Below are positions 1 to 10,580 of a DNA stretch of 64,000 bases, piece by piece. Below the pieces are notes generated by a model, which was not told where the DNA came from, did not search any database, and was given only the letters and a program-made list of their open reading frames with translations. The stretch is from Cololabis saira (taxonomy: Eukaryota; Chordata; Actinopteri; Beloniformes; Belonidae). Within the stretch, counting starts at the first letter, position 1, and each line of letters opens with the position of its first letter. The DNA is taken from the NCBI RefSeq assembly GCF_033807715.1, contig NC_084601.1, positions 20,230,129-20,294,128 on the forward strand, written 5' to 3'. A program made the position numbers and the translations under genes.

Positions 1-332
1 AAAAAATTAGGAAACAATCCAAAATCTCCTCGAAAATTGGCATCAAAGATGAAAAATGCAAACTTTCTATAATTACATTTTCATGTATTCAGCAGAACCT
101 GATAAACAGGACAGTGTATAATGTGTTCATTAGTGTCGGTTGATGCAATTGTCAAGCAAGGAACTGAGAATGGATCCAGTTCAAGCCAGGAAAAACCATC
201 CCATTCTTTTCCTTTTTCCTTATTTATGACACAAAGGCTGTTTAGAGGGAGCTTAGTGTGCTCTCACTGAGCATCTGTAAAGCAGAAACACATTTCTTTG
301 AACATTGGTATGTGTGGAAATCTAGTTTTTAC

Positions 333-485
333 CTTCCAGACTGCTGAGTTCCACCACAGAGCTGACCTCCGGCTCTGGACGAACCCCTGATCCTCCGGGT
401 CTCTCTCCCACATGGAGGACGAGCACTCTTCATAGAAGTGGTGCAGGTAGGAGCGAACCCCGAACTGGAGACAGCTAGAGCCCCC
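333..485 (-). CDS. nrsn1: Neurensin-family protein, second coding exon (partial gene)
   Basis: This 153-bp exon encodes 51 residues in phase 0. It contains the neurensin signature GVRSYLHHFYEEC (compare GVRSYLHQFYEDC in mammalian neurensin-1), followed by an acidic stretch with MWE and then ALWWNSAVWK, which matches the family segment just before the first membrane helix. On the minus strand it is bounded by an acceptor, CATCCTTCCAG, at 486-487 and a donor, AAG|GTAAAA, at 331-332. Neurensins are small two-pass membrane proteins of neuronal vesicles linked to neurite outgrowth (family knowledge). The helices and C-terminus would lie on an exon left of position 1. The MWE spacing fits neurensin-1 better than neurensin-2, but the paralogue is an inference. 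The reading frame stays open upstream to a Met at 515, but those residues do not resemble the family N-terminus, so splicing from the exon at 1807-1866 is preferred. Confidence 0.82.
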
Positions 486-1806
486 CTGGAAGGATGTTGG
501 GAACAAACTCACCAAATTATACAGTACAGGAGAACAAAAGAGCCAGTCTCCTTTCAGGTTTGAGGATAAATGTATTTATAAATAAAGGCTGGCACACAAA
601 ATAAATTCTTACCACTGAAGTTACACACTTTTTTTCTCTCTCTCTTTTTAGCACCATTGTCACATTTTTTTTTTTCTTTGAATCAAAAAAGAATTAGGCT
701 ATCTGTGTTTGACGACAGCTTTTTTGTTGTAGTTTTGGTTTTGTTTGTTTGTTTTTTAATTACTTTTATTGGAAAGTGTTTTGTTTTAAATTGCGTAATT
801 TGTAATTTGTTTTTTTATTCCCACATTAATTGAAATTTGATTTCTTAGAAAAAAAGGGACAGATAAAATAAGCTTAGTCTTCTTTCTGTTCCCTTTCATT
901 CAAGGAAAGAGATTTGTTGTAATTATATTGAACTGTTTTGTTTTTCTTTTAATGAATGAAATAAAGAATATGAATGAATGAACATAATAGATTAGATGAA
1001 TTATCTAATTTTATTATCCAGTCAACGGTGGTTTAAATGAGTAGTTTATTCGGATGGAGTCTGTGTTAACTTGTTTTGGCTTTGGCTGCACTCTGGTATG
1101 ACATCCCGGAGACCAGGGACTAACCCTCGACTAACGTTTTTAAAAACACTGAAAGATAGGTGACATTTGGTTGTCAGATGAAGTTCTGAACAAATATGTA
1201 GTACAAGGTATGACAGGGATTATTACCCACCGCCTCCCTCTGGCCATCTTGTCAGTGGCCCTTCACCCTGGCCAGAGCCAGGAATCCTAAGAACTAAGTA
1301 AATGGAATATAAACAGTAACCCTACAATACTGAGTCTCAGCAAGCATATACACCGCATGTCAAAAGCTGTGGTTTTCTTTCGTGAGGAGGAATGTTGTTT
1401 CAGAAACCAATCTTCTCATTGATAGTAGGAAAACCTGCCAGATGTATCAAAAGGTCATATTGCAATTAACACTTGTAGGTGACCCTGGAGCAGTAGATGT
1501 CCAGGTAGGCTTGTATTACTTCAATAGGTTCTGTAGTGAAAATAATCCTGCATATACAGATTCCATCTGTATAAAAGGAGGTGTTGGCATGAATGTGTCA
1601 ATTATTCTCAATAAATCTTTCGATATGAGTGCTGGTTATAAATCTGAGGAGAGATGTCAAATCTATCACTGCAAAAAAAAAAAAAGACTATAGTAAAGTC
1701 TAAAAATGTGGAAAGCAGATTAGCGTAGAAAATGTCAGAAACCATAAGCCGACAGCTAATAATAGGTGATATTGTAAATGCTGTCATTACAGGAAAGCGA
1801 ACTCAC
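486..1806 (-). other. Intron between the two neurensin coding exons
   Basis: Non-coding by position, with GTGAGT at its 5' end and CCTTCCAG at its 3' end on the minus strand. It is AT-rich with several T and A runs. No repeat family was recognised in it. The first 332 bases of the window would similarly be the start of the next intron. Confidence 0.6.
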
Positions 1807-1866
1807 CTCACTTCCAGAGGTTTCTCCTCCTGAGGTAGAAGCACAGGCTTCAGGGCACAGCGCCAT
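1807..1866 (-). CDS. nrsn1: Neurensin-family protein, first coding exon (start codon)
   Basis: Reading on the minus strand, an ATG at 1866-1864 in good Kozak context (GCAATGG) opens 20 codons beginning MALCPEACAS and ending SGSE. They run straight into a strong splice donor, GAG|GTGAGT, at 1806-1801. Joined in phase 0 to the exon at 485-333, the product reads ...GSE|GGSSC...GVRSYL. This copies the layout of the mammalian neurensin N-terminus, which has M-x2-C-x3-C at the start and an EGG tripeptide just before the GVRSYL signature. The exon is too short to be found as an ORF. An acceptor-like CTTCACTGCAG at 1894-1884 suggests that the exon starts at 1883 with 17 bases of 5' UTR, after a non-coding upstream exon. 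The intron between the two coding exons is 1321 bp. Exon identity is an inference from frame, splice sites and the N-terminal pattern. Confidence 0.68.
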
Positions 1867-2194
1867 TGCAGATCTGTGTACACCTGCAGTGAAGATACAC
1901 ATCTCATATACTGTAGGTGTGTTTGGCTCTTAACAAATACATTGTTTATCTCCTGCTTTGGATATCCCGCAGTTAAAACCTCCCTCCCAGGACAGACACT
2001 CATGAATCATGGCCTGTGTCATCAGGGCTTCCCTGGTGGTTGCTGCACCTGAATGATTGACAGCTTCTGTGGTCTTGAGGTGACTTTATCTCTACCCCTG
2101 GATGAGTCACACTCTTGCAGCTTCATCAATTCTGTATTTGTGTCTTTTTTTTCTTTATTTTTTAACCCAAGATATATTCAAGATCTGTAACTAA

Positions 2195-2412
2195 GGGCCC
2201 AGCTTATGAGCCAGGTCGTGCTTAAGGTTTCTTCCCTCCTGAAGGGGAGATTTTCTGTTTGGCTGAAGGTTTTTCTCCTACTAGGAGAGTTTTTACCTGC
2301 CGTTGTTTATGTTATAATTGCTCAGGGGTCATGTACTGGGTCTCTGGAAAGCGTCTAGAGACAAACTGCGTTGTAATAGATGCTATATGAATAAAATTGA
2401 ATTGAAATTAAT
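2195..2412 (+). mobile_element. L2-clade LINE, 3' end fragment
   Basis: The block contains the phrases TTTACCTGCCGTTGTTTATG, GGGTCTCTGGAAAGCGTCTA and ATAAAATTGAATTGAA, which form the 3' tail of fish L2/Maui-type LINEs with an ATTGAA-type terminal repeat. The same tail sequence occurs at 7660-7790 after a recognisable reverse-transcriptase C-terminus, which ties this fragment to the same family. No coding part remains, so it is a strongly 5'-truncated insertion. It lies between the neurensin first coding exon and the candidate promoter. Confidence 0.7.
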
Positions 2413-3697
2413 TGTTGCAGTTCCTATTTTATTTAGTCCCATTCAATCTTAACACAGACTGAAACGTGTGCAACATTGTGTGATTGTTGTTCTATTTTTC
2501 ATTTTGCTTCAAATTCACCACACATTCTTTATTTAGGATAGGTCAGGACTGGCGGCTGGTCGGTTTGTACATGTACCCTCTTCCCCCTCAGCTATGCCTT
2601 TGTAATATGTGCAGAATGTGAGTCTGAAATGTTCTATTGAAAAATGTATGGACTTCTCAGGGAAAGATGTGGTCTTGAAGGCAGCACATGTTGCTATAAA
2701 ATCTCTGTTACTTTTCTGTATTCAGGCTGGCCTCAGAGAAGAGTCAACCACCTTTACCAAAAGCCATTGATACACTCCATTACCAATAAAGCACTTGGTA
2801 TTTGGAATTATTGTTCTTTTCTTTCTCTAATGGAGAGGAACCACCAAATGTATCTGTGTGTGTAGGTGTGCAGGCCTTAGCTGCTGGGACAAATCAAAAA
2901 TATCTAAAGATCTTTGAATCACTTAGTGTTACTTTTCCCATCTTTTTTTCCAAGGACATTGTTTTTAAACATGTCAATGGTTTTCGCACACATTTTTGGG
3001 ATAATCCATCTTTACTCCTCAGACTTAGCCTTTCACAGATACAGCGTTTGTTCCAAATCATGGCTACAGTCACCTATTGATATCCCTGTTTTTGCAATAA
3101 TAATATTTTTTTCATCACCTTACTAGTTTAAAATTTTCCCAGTCCCAACATTATTGGAATATGTTGCAGGCCTGAAAAGCAGGGCTAATCGAATATTATC
3201 AAATAAAGAAGAAACATGAAATATCTTGAATGCATAGAGTATAAAGACATGAAAGTCATTTTAAAAGTAGGAATAACTGCCTTTGTTTGTTAGTTTCTGG
3301 GTTGTTCTTTTTGCATTTTCTAAAACATTCAAACTTTTGTGATTTTCTGTTGTATAATATCATACCATCATTCTCCCTGAGCTTGGCGGGACAAGCATAA
3401 GGTGTAAAACATTTCTTTGATTACCTGAACATTACTATATTTCATATCAGTTTAAAAAAAAAAAGAAAATACATTTACGATAAGACACATTAACTAGCCA
3501 CAATTGATCATGTATATACAAGTCACATTATTATCGCTGATATTCTCAGTGTTTTCTTATAATCTCTTTGTTTCTTATTCATTCTAAAGGATATAGTCAT
3601 ATCACTTTCCGGTTGGATATATTTACATTTTTTCTTCTATTGGAAGATCAATTTGAAGGAAAACATGTCGATATTAAATTCTATAGGTTGATAGATT

Positions 3698-3838
3698 ACT
3701 AGTGATGATGACCTGTCAATCCAAGCCCACACATAGGCTTCCCCTGCTTTTGGCTCCCAGCCCTCTGGGGAACACTCCATCAGATCCCTGTGATCCTGCA
3801 TCAGATTAAGCGGATAAAGAAAAACTGATGGATGGAAC
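3698..3838 (+). repeat. Interspersed repeat tail ending in GATG-type repeat
   Basis: The sequence GACCTGTC...CCTGTGATCCTGCAT...AGCGGATAAAGAAAA followed by GATGGATG is the decayed end of a common fish interspersed repeat whose tail is (GGAT)n. A related part of the same family is seen at 11428-11515. The flanks, 2420-3690 and 3840-4190, show nothing recognisable. Confidence 0.5.
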
Positions 3839-4199
3839 TGATTTTGTTGTCCTTACAGTTTTACTGTTATCGATCACATTTCCACAGAAGCTGCTGCAGA
3901 TCTGCAAGTGCACTAGTTTTCATCCATCCATCAAGGGATACTTATGGCTATACCACTAAGTTTTAGCTAGAAGTCTGTCTGGCAATTTCTACAGCCACCA
4001 GACTAGAAACGCTTGAAGGGGCAGTTATCCCGTGGTTAAATTGACTTAATCACTCTGCCAAACTAATAGCCAAACATTTAATTGATTTCAAATGGCTCAC
4101 TCTCGTCCCCTTTGTCAATAAAACATCGATCTGATGTTCGTCAAGTGAAGACATCACTAGTAGAGAGCTGTCCAAGGTGCTGGAACTTTTTGGTTCTAC

Positions 4200-4660
4200 A
4201 ACGCGCGATGACAGTGTCGCTATAAACAATAACAGAGTCGGATTTCGATCAAAACTGGCTGATGAACAATGGTGACCATTTCAGCGTTGGCCGTACAGCC
4301 TCTCGCTCCCTCTCCAACTTCACCTCCTCCATCCCTGTATCTACAACCACCCGCTTCGTGACGTGAACCCCTGGAGAAGCAGAGAAGCTCGGTCTTACCG
4401 CTGCGCTTCTCTCACTGGGGATCCATGCGTCGCCCGGCGGATCTCCAACGATGTGGTGGTGTCAGTGCGCCGAGTTCAGGCACTGGGCATGCGTGCGGAT
4501 ACAGAGAGAAGGGGGAGAAATACACCGAGGAGACACATTTGTAATATTTCATATAAAACTCGTTGAGTCTGAACTCTGCTTTTTTTCCCCCCAGGCGAAT
4601 TCAGCGAGCGTTCAAAACCTGTTGAATGATCGCTCGGTCCGACGATATGAGAATTATCTG
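4200..4660 (-). promoter_or_regulatory. CpG-rich candidate promoter and non-coding first exon of the neurensin gene
   Basis: This stretch is dense in CpG (well over twenty) in the middle of AT-rich, CpG-poor DNA. On the minus strand it contains a consensus donor, GCAGCG|GTAAGA, with GT at 4398-4397, suitable for the end of a first exon that splices to the acceptor at 1884. The putative exon carries a four-codon upstream ORF (ATG at 4436-4434, then GAT CCC CAG TGA) about 35 bases before the donor. No TATA box was identified with confidence. It lies about 2.5 kb upstream of the first coding exon, in the right orientation. Assignment to this gene is an inference; it could also be a CpG-rich remnant of a repeat. 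Confidence 0.42.
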
Positions 4661-5026
4661 TGTAAAATACATGACTCACACATTTAAGTATGGCGACTGC
4701 TTGTGCAGGAGAAATCAAACCCATCAAGATATCCACATGAACGAAAACATACTTTCAAAGTTAAATCTCCAGTTCATTAATAAAAAGAAACATTTTTTTT
4801 AATTAGATTTTTTATATTGTATATGTAAAAGACAACAATTAAAAGAAAGCTAAGAAAACAAAACAAAGAATTTCATACTTTAACACTAACACATGTGCAA
4901 AAAGGAGTAGGAAGAAGTGTAAACTTATTTAATCCTACCCCCATTCACTAATCATTTATTAACAAGTATTTACTAACTATACAAGTAATAACTAACTATA
5001 CTATAATTATACTTACACACTTACCT

Positions 5027-5155
5027 ATACATACATACATACATACATACATACATACATACATACATACATACATACATACATACATACATACATACAT
5101 ACATACATACATACATACATACATACATACATACATACATACATACATACATACA

Positions 5156-5185
<30 letters not shown>
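5027..5185. repeat. (ACAT)n microsatellite, about 40 units
   Basis: A nearly perfect tetranucleotide array. The long MYVC-type reading frames across it are artefacts of the repeat. The preceding stretch 4670-5026 is AT-rich with no recognisable feature. Confidence 0.97.
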
Positions 5186-5187
<2 letters not shown>

Positions 5188-5404
5188 CATATCATTTTTT
5201 GTAATTTGTTGTTTTTGTGAAAATAAAATAAATATAGAGGGAGCACAACAGTTTCAAGGAATTAAAGCCCTTTCTTTGATAAACGCAGTGTTCAAAAAGA
5301 TCCCACAATGATGAGAGATACATGAGGAAAAGCTTGTGCTGTACTCTTGTGTGTATATGATGTGTGTATATGATCTCAGCCAGACAACGTGTAACCGGAA
5401 TTAT

Positions 5405-5660
5405 CCTACCAGACCAATTTAATTGGGTTGAGATCTGGACTTTGACTAGGTCCACTCTTTTTTTTTCTTTGTCTTTTTACCCATTTTGATTTGCTGATGT
5501 GCTTCAAATCGCTGTCCTGTTGCATGGCCTTAGGTTTCCCTCTGGAATACTCTGGTACATATGAGTTCATGCACATAGTTTGGACAGAGAAGACATGATT
5601 TGAAATAAGTAAAAGAAGCCATCTATGTCGAACAGGAAAGATCAACATCAAATATAATAG
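5405..5660 (-). pseudogene. Tc1-like transposase, C-terminal fragment (left part of a split element)
   Basis: Minus-strand translation gives a decayed QQDSDLKHISKS followed by GPSQSPDLNPIKLVW. These correspond to the second catalytic Asp region (QQDNDPKH) and the PDLNPIE motif of Tc1/mariner transposases. The expected catalytic Glu of NPIE is replaced by Lys, and frames are broken. The N-terminal part of what appears to be the same copy is at 7800-8745 in the same orientation; the L2-clade LINE at about 5660-7800 lies between them. Confidence 0.65.
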
Positions 5661-5704
5661 GTGGGCTCAAGTGTCATTCATCAACTTAAGGTAAATCATC
5701 TTTA

Positions 5705-7126
5705 GCTTTTGACACTGTAGATCACAGCATCTTACTGCACAGGTTAGAGCATGTTGTTGGGATTAAAGGGACAGCTCTTGGTTTAAATCATATCTATCTG
5801 ACAGATTCCAGTTTGTTCATGTTCATGAGGTTTCTTCAGAACAGTCGAGGGTCTGCTCTGGTGTCCTGCAGGGTTCAGTGCTAGGACCCATTTTGTTCAG
5901 TTTATATGTAGCCCCTGGGAAGAATAATCCAGAATCACGGCATACATTGTCATTGCTATGCTGATGATATGCAGCTCTATTTGTCTATGAAGCCAGATGA
6001 AACAGAACCGTTAGCTAAACTTCAGGTATGTTTTAGGGACATCAAGGACTGGATGTCCGCACATTTTTTGCTTCTAAATTCCAATAAAACAGAGGTTTTT
6101 ATTTTTGGTCCAAAGCATATTCAGAAGGGATTAGATGGTGTTGCGATGGCCTCCAGTACAACTGTGAGAAACCTTGGTGTTGTGTTCAATCAGAATTTGT
6201 CGTTAAAACAGCATATTGATTAATATGCTGTTTTAACGACAAACAGCATAAAAACAGCGTTTTTCCATCTCCGTAATATTGCAGAGATTAGGAGCATCTT
6301 TTCGCAGAGTGATGCGGAAAAACTAATTCCTGTGAAGGCATCATGCTGTGGGCTCTTAATGAGTTATTTGCTTCACCTTTGGTCTCTATTTAAGCAGTAA
6401 GTGCACTTACCTGTCTTCAATGCCAGATTATCAGCCATTTTTATTTCCTCTTTTTCTGCTTCCCTGTGTATGACCTGGTTTCCATTTCTGGATTATTCTC
6501 AGGCCAAGCCTTCTGGATATCAACGTGTACAACCCTTTTCCTTTTCTGGTTTATCTGCAAATTCCTGCATCTTCCCAGTTTCCTGGATTAAGGACCATTA
6601 ATATGGACTGAGTTTTGCTTACTGGATTTACAAGTCTGACTTTCTTCTCTCTCAGCGGGTCCGTTTACAGAATCATTACAGTAATGCATATTAAGTAAGT
6701 AGATTACTGTTATGTATTATGAGCAGTATGTCCATGTAATTCTCTGAATAGGCTCCAGCGGATCCTAAATTCACTAGCACGAGTGCTGACAGGAATTAAC
6801 AAGAGAGACCACGTCTCTCCAATGTTAGCTTCACTCCATTGGTCCCCGTAAAACTCAGAATCCAATTAAAAATTTTATTACTTGTGTATAAAGCCCAAAA
6901 CGGCCTAGCTCCGCAATATTTGCAAGACCTGATAGTACTTTATGTTTCTAGTAGAGCTCTCCGTTCTCAGAGTGCAGGTTTACTCGTAGTTCCTAGAGTA
7001 TCCAAATGTAAATTTGGAGGACGGTCTTCTGCTATCAGGAACCGTTACTATGGAAGCAACTTCCAATCTGGGTTAAGGAGGCTGACACCACCTCCACCTT
7101 TAAAACCAAACTTAAAACCTTTCTAG
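5705..7126 (+). pseudogene. L2-clade reverse transcriptase, broken
   Basis: Coding remnants lie in several frames. The palm motif with YADD sits near 5957-5970, the segment 5969-6223 is open, and the C-terminal block 6839-7126 is open after the unexplained insert. The first piece ends at a 42-bp perfect hairpin (6199-6240). Such LINE proteins reverse-transcribe their own RNA at a nicked target; this copy cannot. Confidence 0.7.
6199..6240. repeat. Perfect hairpin, 19-bp arms and 4-base loop
   Basis: The arm beginning GTCGTTAAAACAGC is followed after GATT by its exact reverse complement. It sits in the reverse-transcriptase remnant just after LSLKQHI, where related LINEs continue with a different sequence. 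It looks like a small inverted duplication. Confidence 0.9.
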
Positions 7127-7799
7127 TAAAGCCTCTAGTTAGTGTTAGTAAACCTGTAGTTAGTGTTAGTAAACCTCTAGTTAGTGTAAACTCTAGTGTG
7201 TTAGAGTCAGTAGTCGTAGCTGCAGCTGCAGGACCAGACTAGAGCAGCTGGTCTGAAACAGAGCTTCATCCTAGATATGCTGCTATAGGCCTACGCTGCA
7301 GAGGGACACAAACTTGATCCACTGAGCGGTGCCCATCACCCCTCCTTCTCTCCTCTTCTTCTCTTTCCTTTCTTCAGATCAACCCTCAGTTATTAATTAT
7401 AAGTATCTGGTCACCATACCCCCCCCCCTCCCCCCTCCTTTTGTCTTTTGTCCATGTTTGCAGGACAGAGCTTCAGGAGCTACATGCTGACCTGCAGTCC
7501 CACCTCTGAGTAGCTCATTGTCTCTTTTTATATAGTCTTCTCTATAGTACACCATGTAATTATGTATCAGTAATATCTACATAGAACTCTTAGTTCTCCA
7601 GCTAACGGATAATTGATACTAATATATCTTGTCTTTGTACCTTTGTTCCCCCTTATGATCCAGGTCCTGCTCAAAGTTTTTCTTGCCACTGTTTGACTTA
7701 AGGCTTTTCTTTCACTAGGGGAGTTTTTACCTGCCATTGTTTACGTAATAATTGGTCGAGGGTCATGTTCTGGGTCTCTGGAAAGCCCATAGGCAACTT

Positions 7800-8235
7800 C
7801 AAGTCTTTTTGAGTTACCATGACATGACTCTACACCAGCTTTCATGACCATAGCTCAAGGTCAACTGAACAACTCCGAGGTCTCCAGGTCACGCGGCTGC
7901 AAAACAACCCCAAATCTTAATCCATCCACCGTCATGCTTCACAGTGGGTATAAGATGTTTCTGCTGAAATGCTGTGATGGGTTGTTGCCAAATATGATGC
8001 TTGGTATTGTAGCCTAACAATTCCTGTTTGGGCCCATCTGCTCATATGACAGTGTACTGTATCAGAAATCTTGATGTCTGTTCATATTTAGTTTTATGAA
8101 CTTGAGTTGTGCCTCCATGTTCTTTTTAAGAAGAGGTTTTCTCCTGGCCACCTTTTCAAACTAACCACACCTGTTCAGTCTTCTTCCAATTGTGCTCTCG
8201 TCGACTTTAAAATGAAAGGCCTGTGGAGTCTGAGA

Positions 8236-8317
<82 letters not shown>

Positions 8318-8745
8318 CTCTGAACACTATACAGTCTGACCTTGGAGTCATTTGCTGGAACAGCTACTCCTGGGAGGATTAGAGACTGTCTTGAATGCTT
8401 TCCATTTGTCAGCAATCTTTCTCCCTGAAAAATGCTGAACTCTAAATTGTTTCTAAATGGTTTTATACCCATGTCCAGGTTGGAGTGCAGAATACAGTTA
8501 CGCTAAGACTATTGCTGACATCTGCCTACATTGTTTTAATACATACAGTACTTGGATTCTCCAGACCAGCAAACTACAAATATGTTTGTTTTCATAGAGG
8601 CAAACCACACCAGCTGATGATCAGTTCATCAAGTTCTGATGATTAGCAGCACTTGGCTGCAACTTGCCCACTTTATAATCCTTTGGAAGCAGTAAGGTTA
8701 CTCACTATTGCCCATATGATTTATATTTTCTTTTTGGCCGAAAAA
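7800..8745 (-). mobile_element. Tc1-like transposon, N-terminal and middle part (right part of a split element)
   Basis: On the minus strand this carries the DNA-binding region (DESTIGRRLNRCG), the following basic segment and the central region of a fish Tc1-like transposase, then the 5' UTR and subterminal sequence with the phrase CCAGACCAGCAAACT. A (GT)n array at 8239-8316 lies inside it. There are multiple frame breaks and substitutions. Together with 5405-5660 it forms one element interrupted by the L2 LINE. Confidence 0.65.
8239..8316. repeat. (GT)n microsatellite
   Basis: An uninterrupted dinucleotide array of about 39 units inside the Tc1-like remnant. Confidence 0.97.
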
Positions 8746-10410
8746 AAAAAAAACAAAAAATCGAACACAGAATCTAAAGCAGGAGCATTGTTTTGAACGT
8801 GGCTGTATCTAAATCTTCGTGCCCCGACAGTGAAGCTCCAGCACAGCTGTTAAGCCGGGATGAGCCGTCTGATTCCTCCCCTTTGGCTCATTCTACAGCT
8901 GTCTGGATATCATCATTTTGAGATTTGCTCAGTCCAAGGGACATTGGCCAGAGGCGATTTTGAATTAGCTCAAACTTTTCCTGAGTGACCTCTTCTTGAA
9001 CCTCTGTCCACTAAAACTATACCTCTATGAAACAACCTTTTCTATAAAATGCTGCCTGCTGTGGTGATTTGTTTCAAAGTGACACTGCACAATGTGACCT
9101 TTTTGGTGTGCAGGAATACTGAACGTGTCACCCAGCATCAGCAGCTTACCTTACTGCTGTCATCAAGCTTATTTTAGAATGGTGTTGGGGATGAAAGGTT
9201 TGTTGTGCTTTATTTAATCTAACACCAGGACATCCCTTTAGCAAATGATGATTCACTAAAGGTGAAAGGTACTAATCTTTCAAAATGTTTTGCTTTGCAT
9301 TTATCATTAGTATAGGTGCTAAAACTATTGCATAACTGAAAGTATTTACAAAATCATGTTGCATATCTTAATGTTTCCATGTAATCTTAATGTCATCAGC
9401 CATGCAGCAGGAATCAAGGAAGCCAAATCAGATTAAAAAATAATAATTTAGCAGGTATTTAGGGTATTTCCGAGTTTATTTCCTAAAAAACATTTGAACT
9501 ATGTTCATTATTGTGCTGTGCTCAGGTTCATATACCTGCCTTTGCTTAAATGAAATACTTCAATTGAATTTAACATTTCACCTTAACTGAATCATGATAT
9601 TTAATGGTGACTTGAAATCTGTAAATAAATATCACTGTGCTGTTGTAAATATGTTTATTTCTCCTCTAAAGTTGGACGTTTTTAACATGCGAGTCAGAGG
9701 TGATTAACTCGCTTTTGGAGCTTTCAGTGGCCGGTTGAGGAACCGCAACAAATCTTAGTTCTGCACGAGACTCAACCTGCATAGCTTTATGTTAATTGGA
9801 CAATAACACCCAAAGAGTAGGTCATACTATCAAGTCAATCATGACGATGTAACACAGCATCAGAAATATTGCTTTTCCTTGTGGTGATGCATCGCAAACC
9901 GCCTCTGCTAGGGCGCTGCGTTGACATAAAGTAGAGCTCCTTATTCTGCTTCACCAGCAGACAAGAATAAGGTTTAGGAGAAAAAAAAGACATTGCATAT
10001 TGACATTTAAAAAAGTTATAAATTGGCATATTTAACTGCACTTACCAAAGATTGTAATTTACAGGGTAAATAAAATATGTATTTTTCTTTCAGCTTTTCC
10101 TGTCATGGTACCAGCATGTACAGTTCTGAATGTCACCCCGGTACCGCTGTCTTTCTTCATCTCTCAGTGTCTCAGTGTCTGACATTGCCTTCCTGCTCCC
10201 TGTTGGTTAACTGGCCAGTGGTTGCTCTTAATCCAACTAATAGAGTACTGAAATCAATTTTGTGGTCCACATATTGATTTGGTATAGATTCTATATGTAA
10301 ATGCCGTTTTAGACACAACCCTCCCCATGTATCCAGGTTTGTGAACCTCTAAGTGGCTGGCAATATGAAAACCACTGAAATGAACACAATTCAGTTTCTT
10401 CTATATACAG
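8746..10410. other. Unique-looking AT-rich intergenic DNA
   Basis: No gene, coding domain or repeat family was recognised. An A-rich run sits at 8742-8759. Short open frames have no recognisable domain. Confidence 0.5.
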
Positions 10411-10547
10411 GACTGTCTCAGAAAATTAGAATATTGTGATAAAGTCCTTTATTTTCTGTAATGCAAAAATGTCATACATTCTGGATTCATTACAAATCAA
10501 CTGAAATATTGCAAGCCTTTTATTATTTTAATATTGCTGATCATATG
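10411..10547. mobile_element. One arm of a fish palindromic DNA transposon
   Basis: The sequence beginning ACTGTCTCAGAAAATTAGAA and running through TGCAAGCCTTTTATTATTTT is a familiar terminal arm of a fish non-autonomous element whose two ends are long inverted repeats. The opposite arm is absent here; the GC-rich element at 10581 follows at once. Confidence 0.6.
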
Positions 10548-10580
10548 CTGTAGTCCAGACATTGGAACAATAATAATATT

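Larger units (their letters stand above)
5660..7800 (+). mobile_element. L2-clade LINE copy, decayed, inserted in a Tc1-like element
   Basis: The order is reverse-transcriptase core (AFDTVDHSIL, then a GxxxGPILF-like block, then YADDMQLYLS), a palm/thumb segment (LNSNKTEVFIFGPKH, TVRNLGVVFNQNLSLKQHI), the C-terminal block (NSLARVLTGINKRDH, SLHWSPVKLRIQLKILLL, YKAQNGLAPQYL), then a 3' UTR. The tail at 7660-7790 matches the copy at 2195-2412 but stops before the terminal repeat. The 5' end is truncated, and frameshifts and stops rule out function. About 340 bp at 6395-6740 do not look like LINE and may be a further insertion. Confidence 0.75.

Noticed and set aside
264..515. Neurensin start at the Met at 515 in the same exon
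   Set aside because: The ten residues before GGSSC do not resemble the family N-terminus and are preceded by a splice-acceptor pattern; a better start exists at 1866.
4363..4687. Plus-strand frames in the CpG-rich block
   Set aside because: Arg-rich composition follows from CpG content; no domain, and the minus-strand splice donor gives a better explanation.
5027..5185. CRISPR-like or telomere-like array
   Set aside because: A simple ACAT microsatellite without spacers; nothing CRISPR-like occurs in this eukaryotic window.
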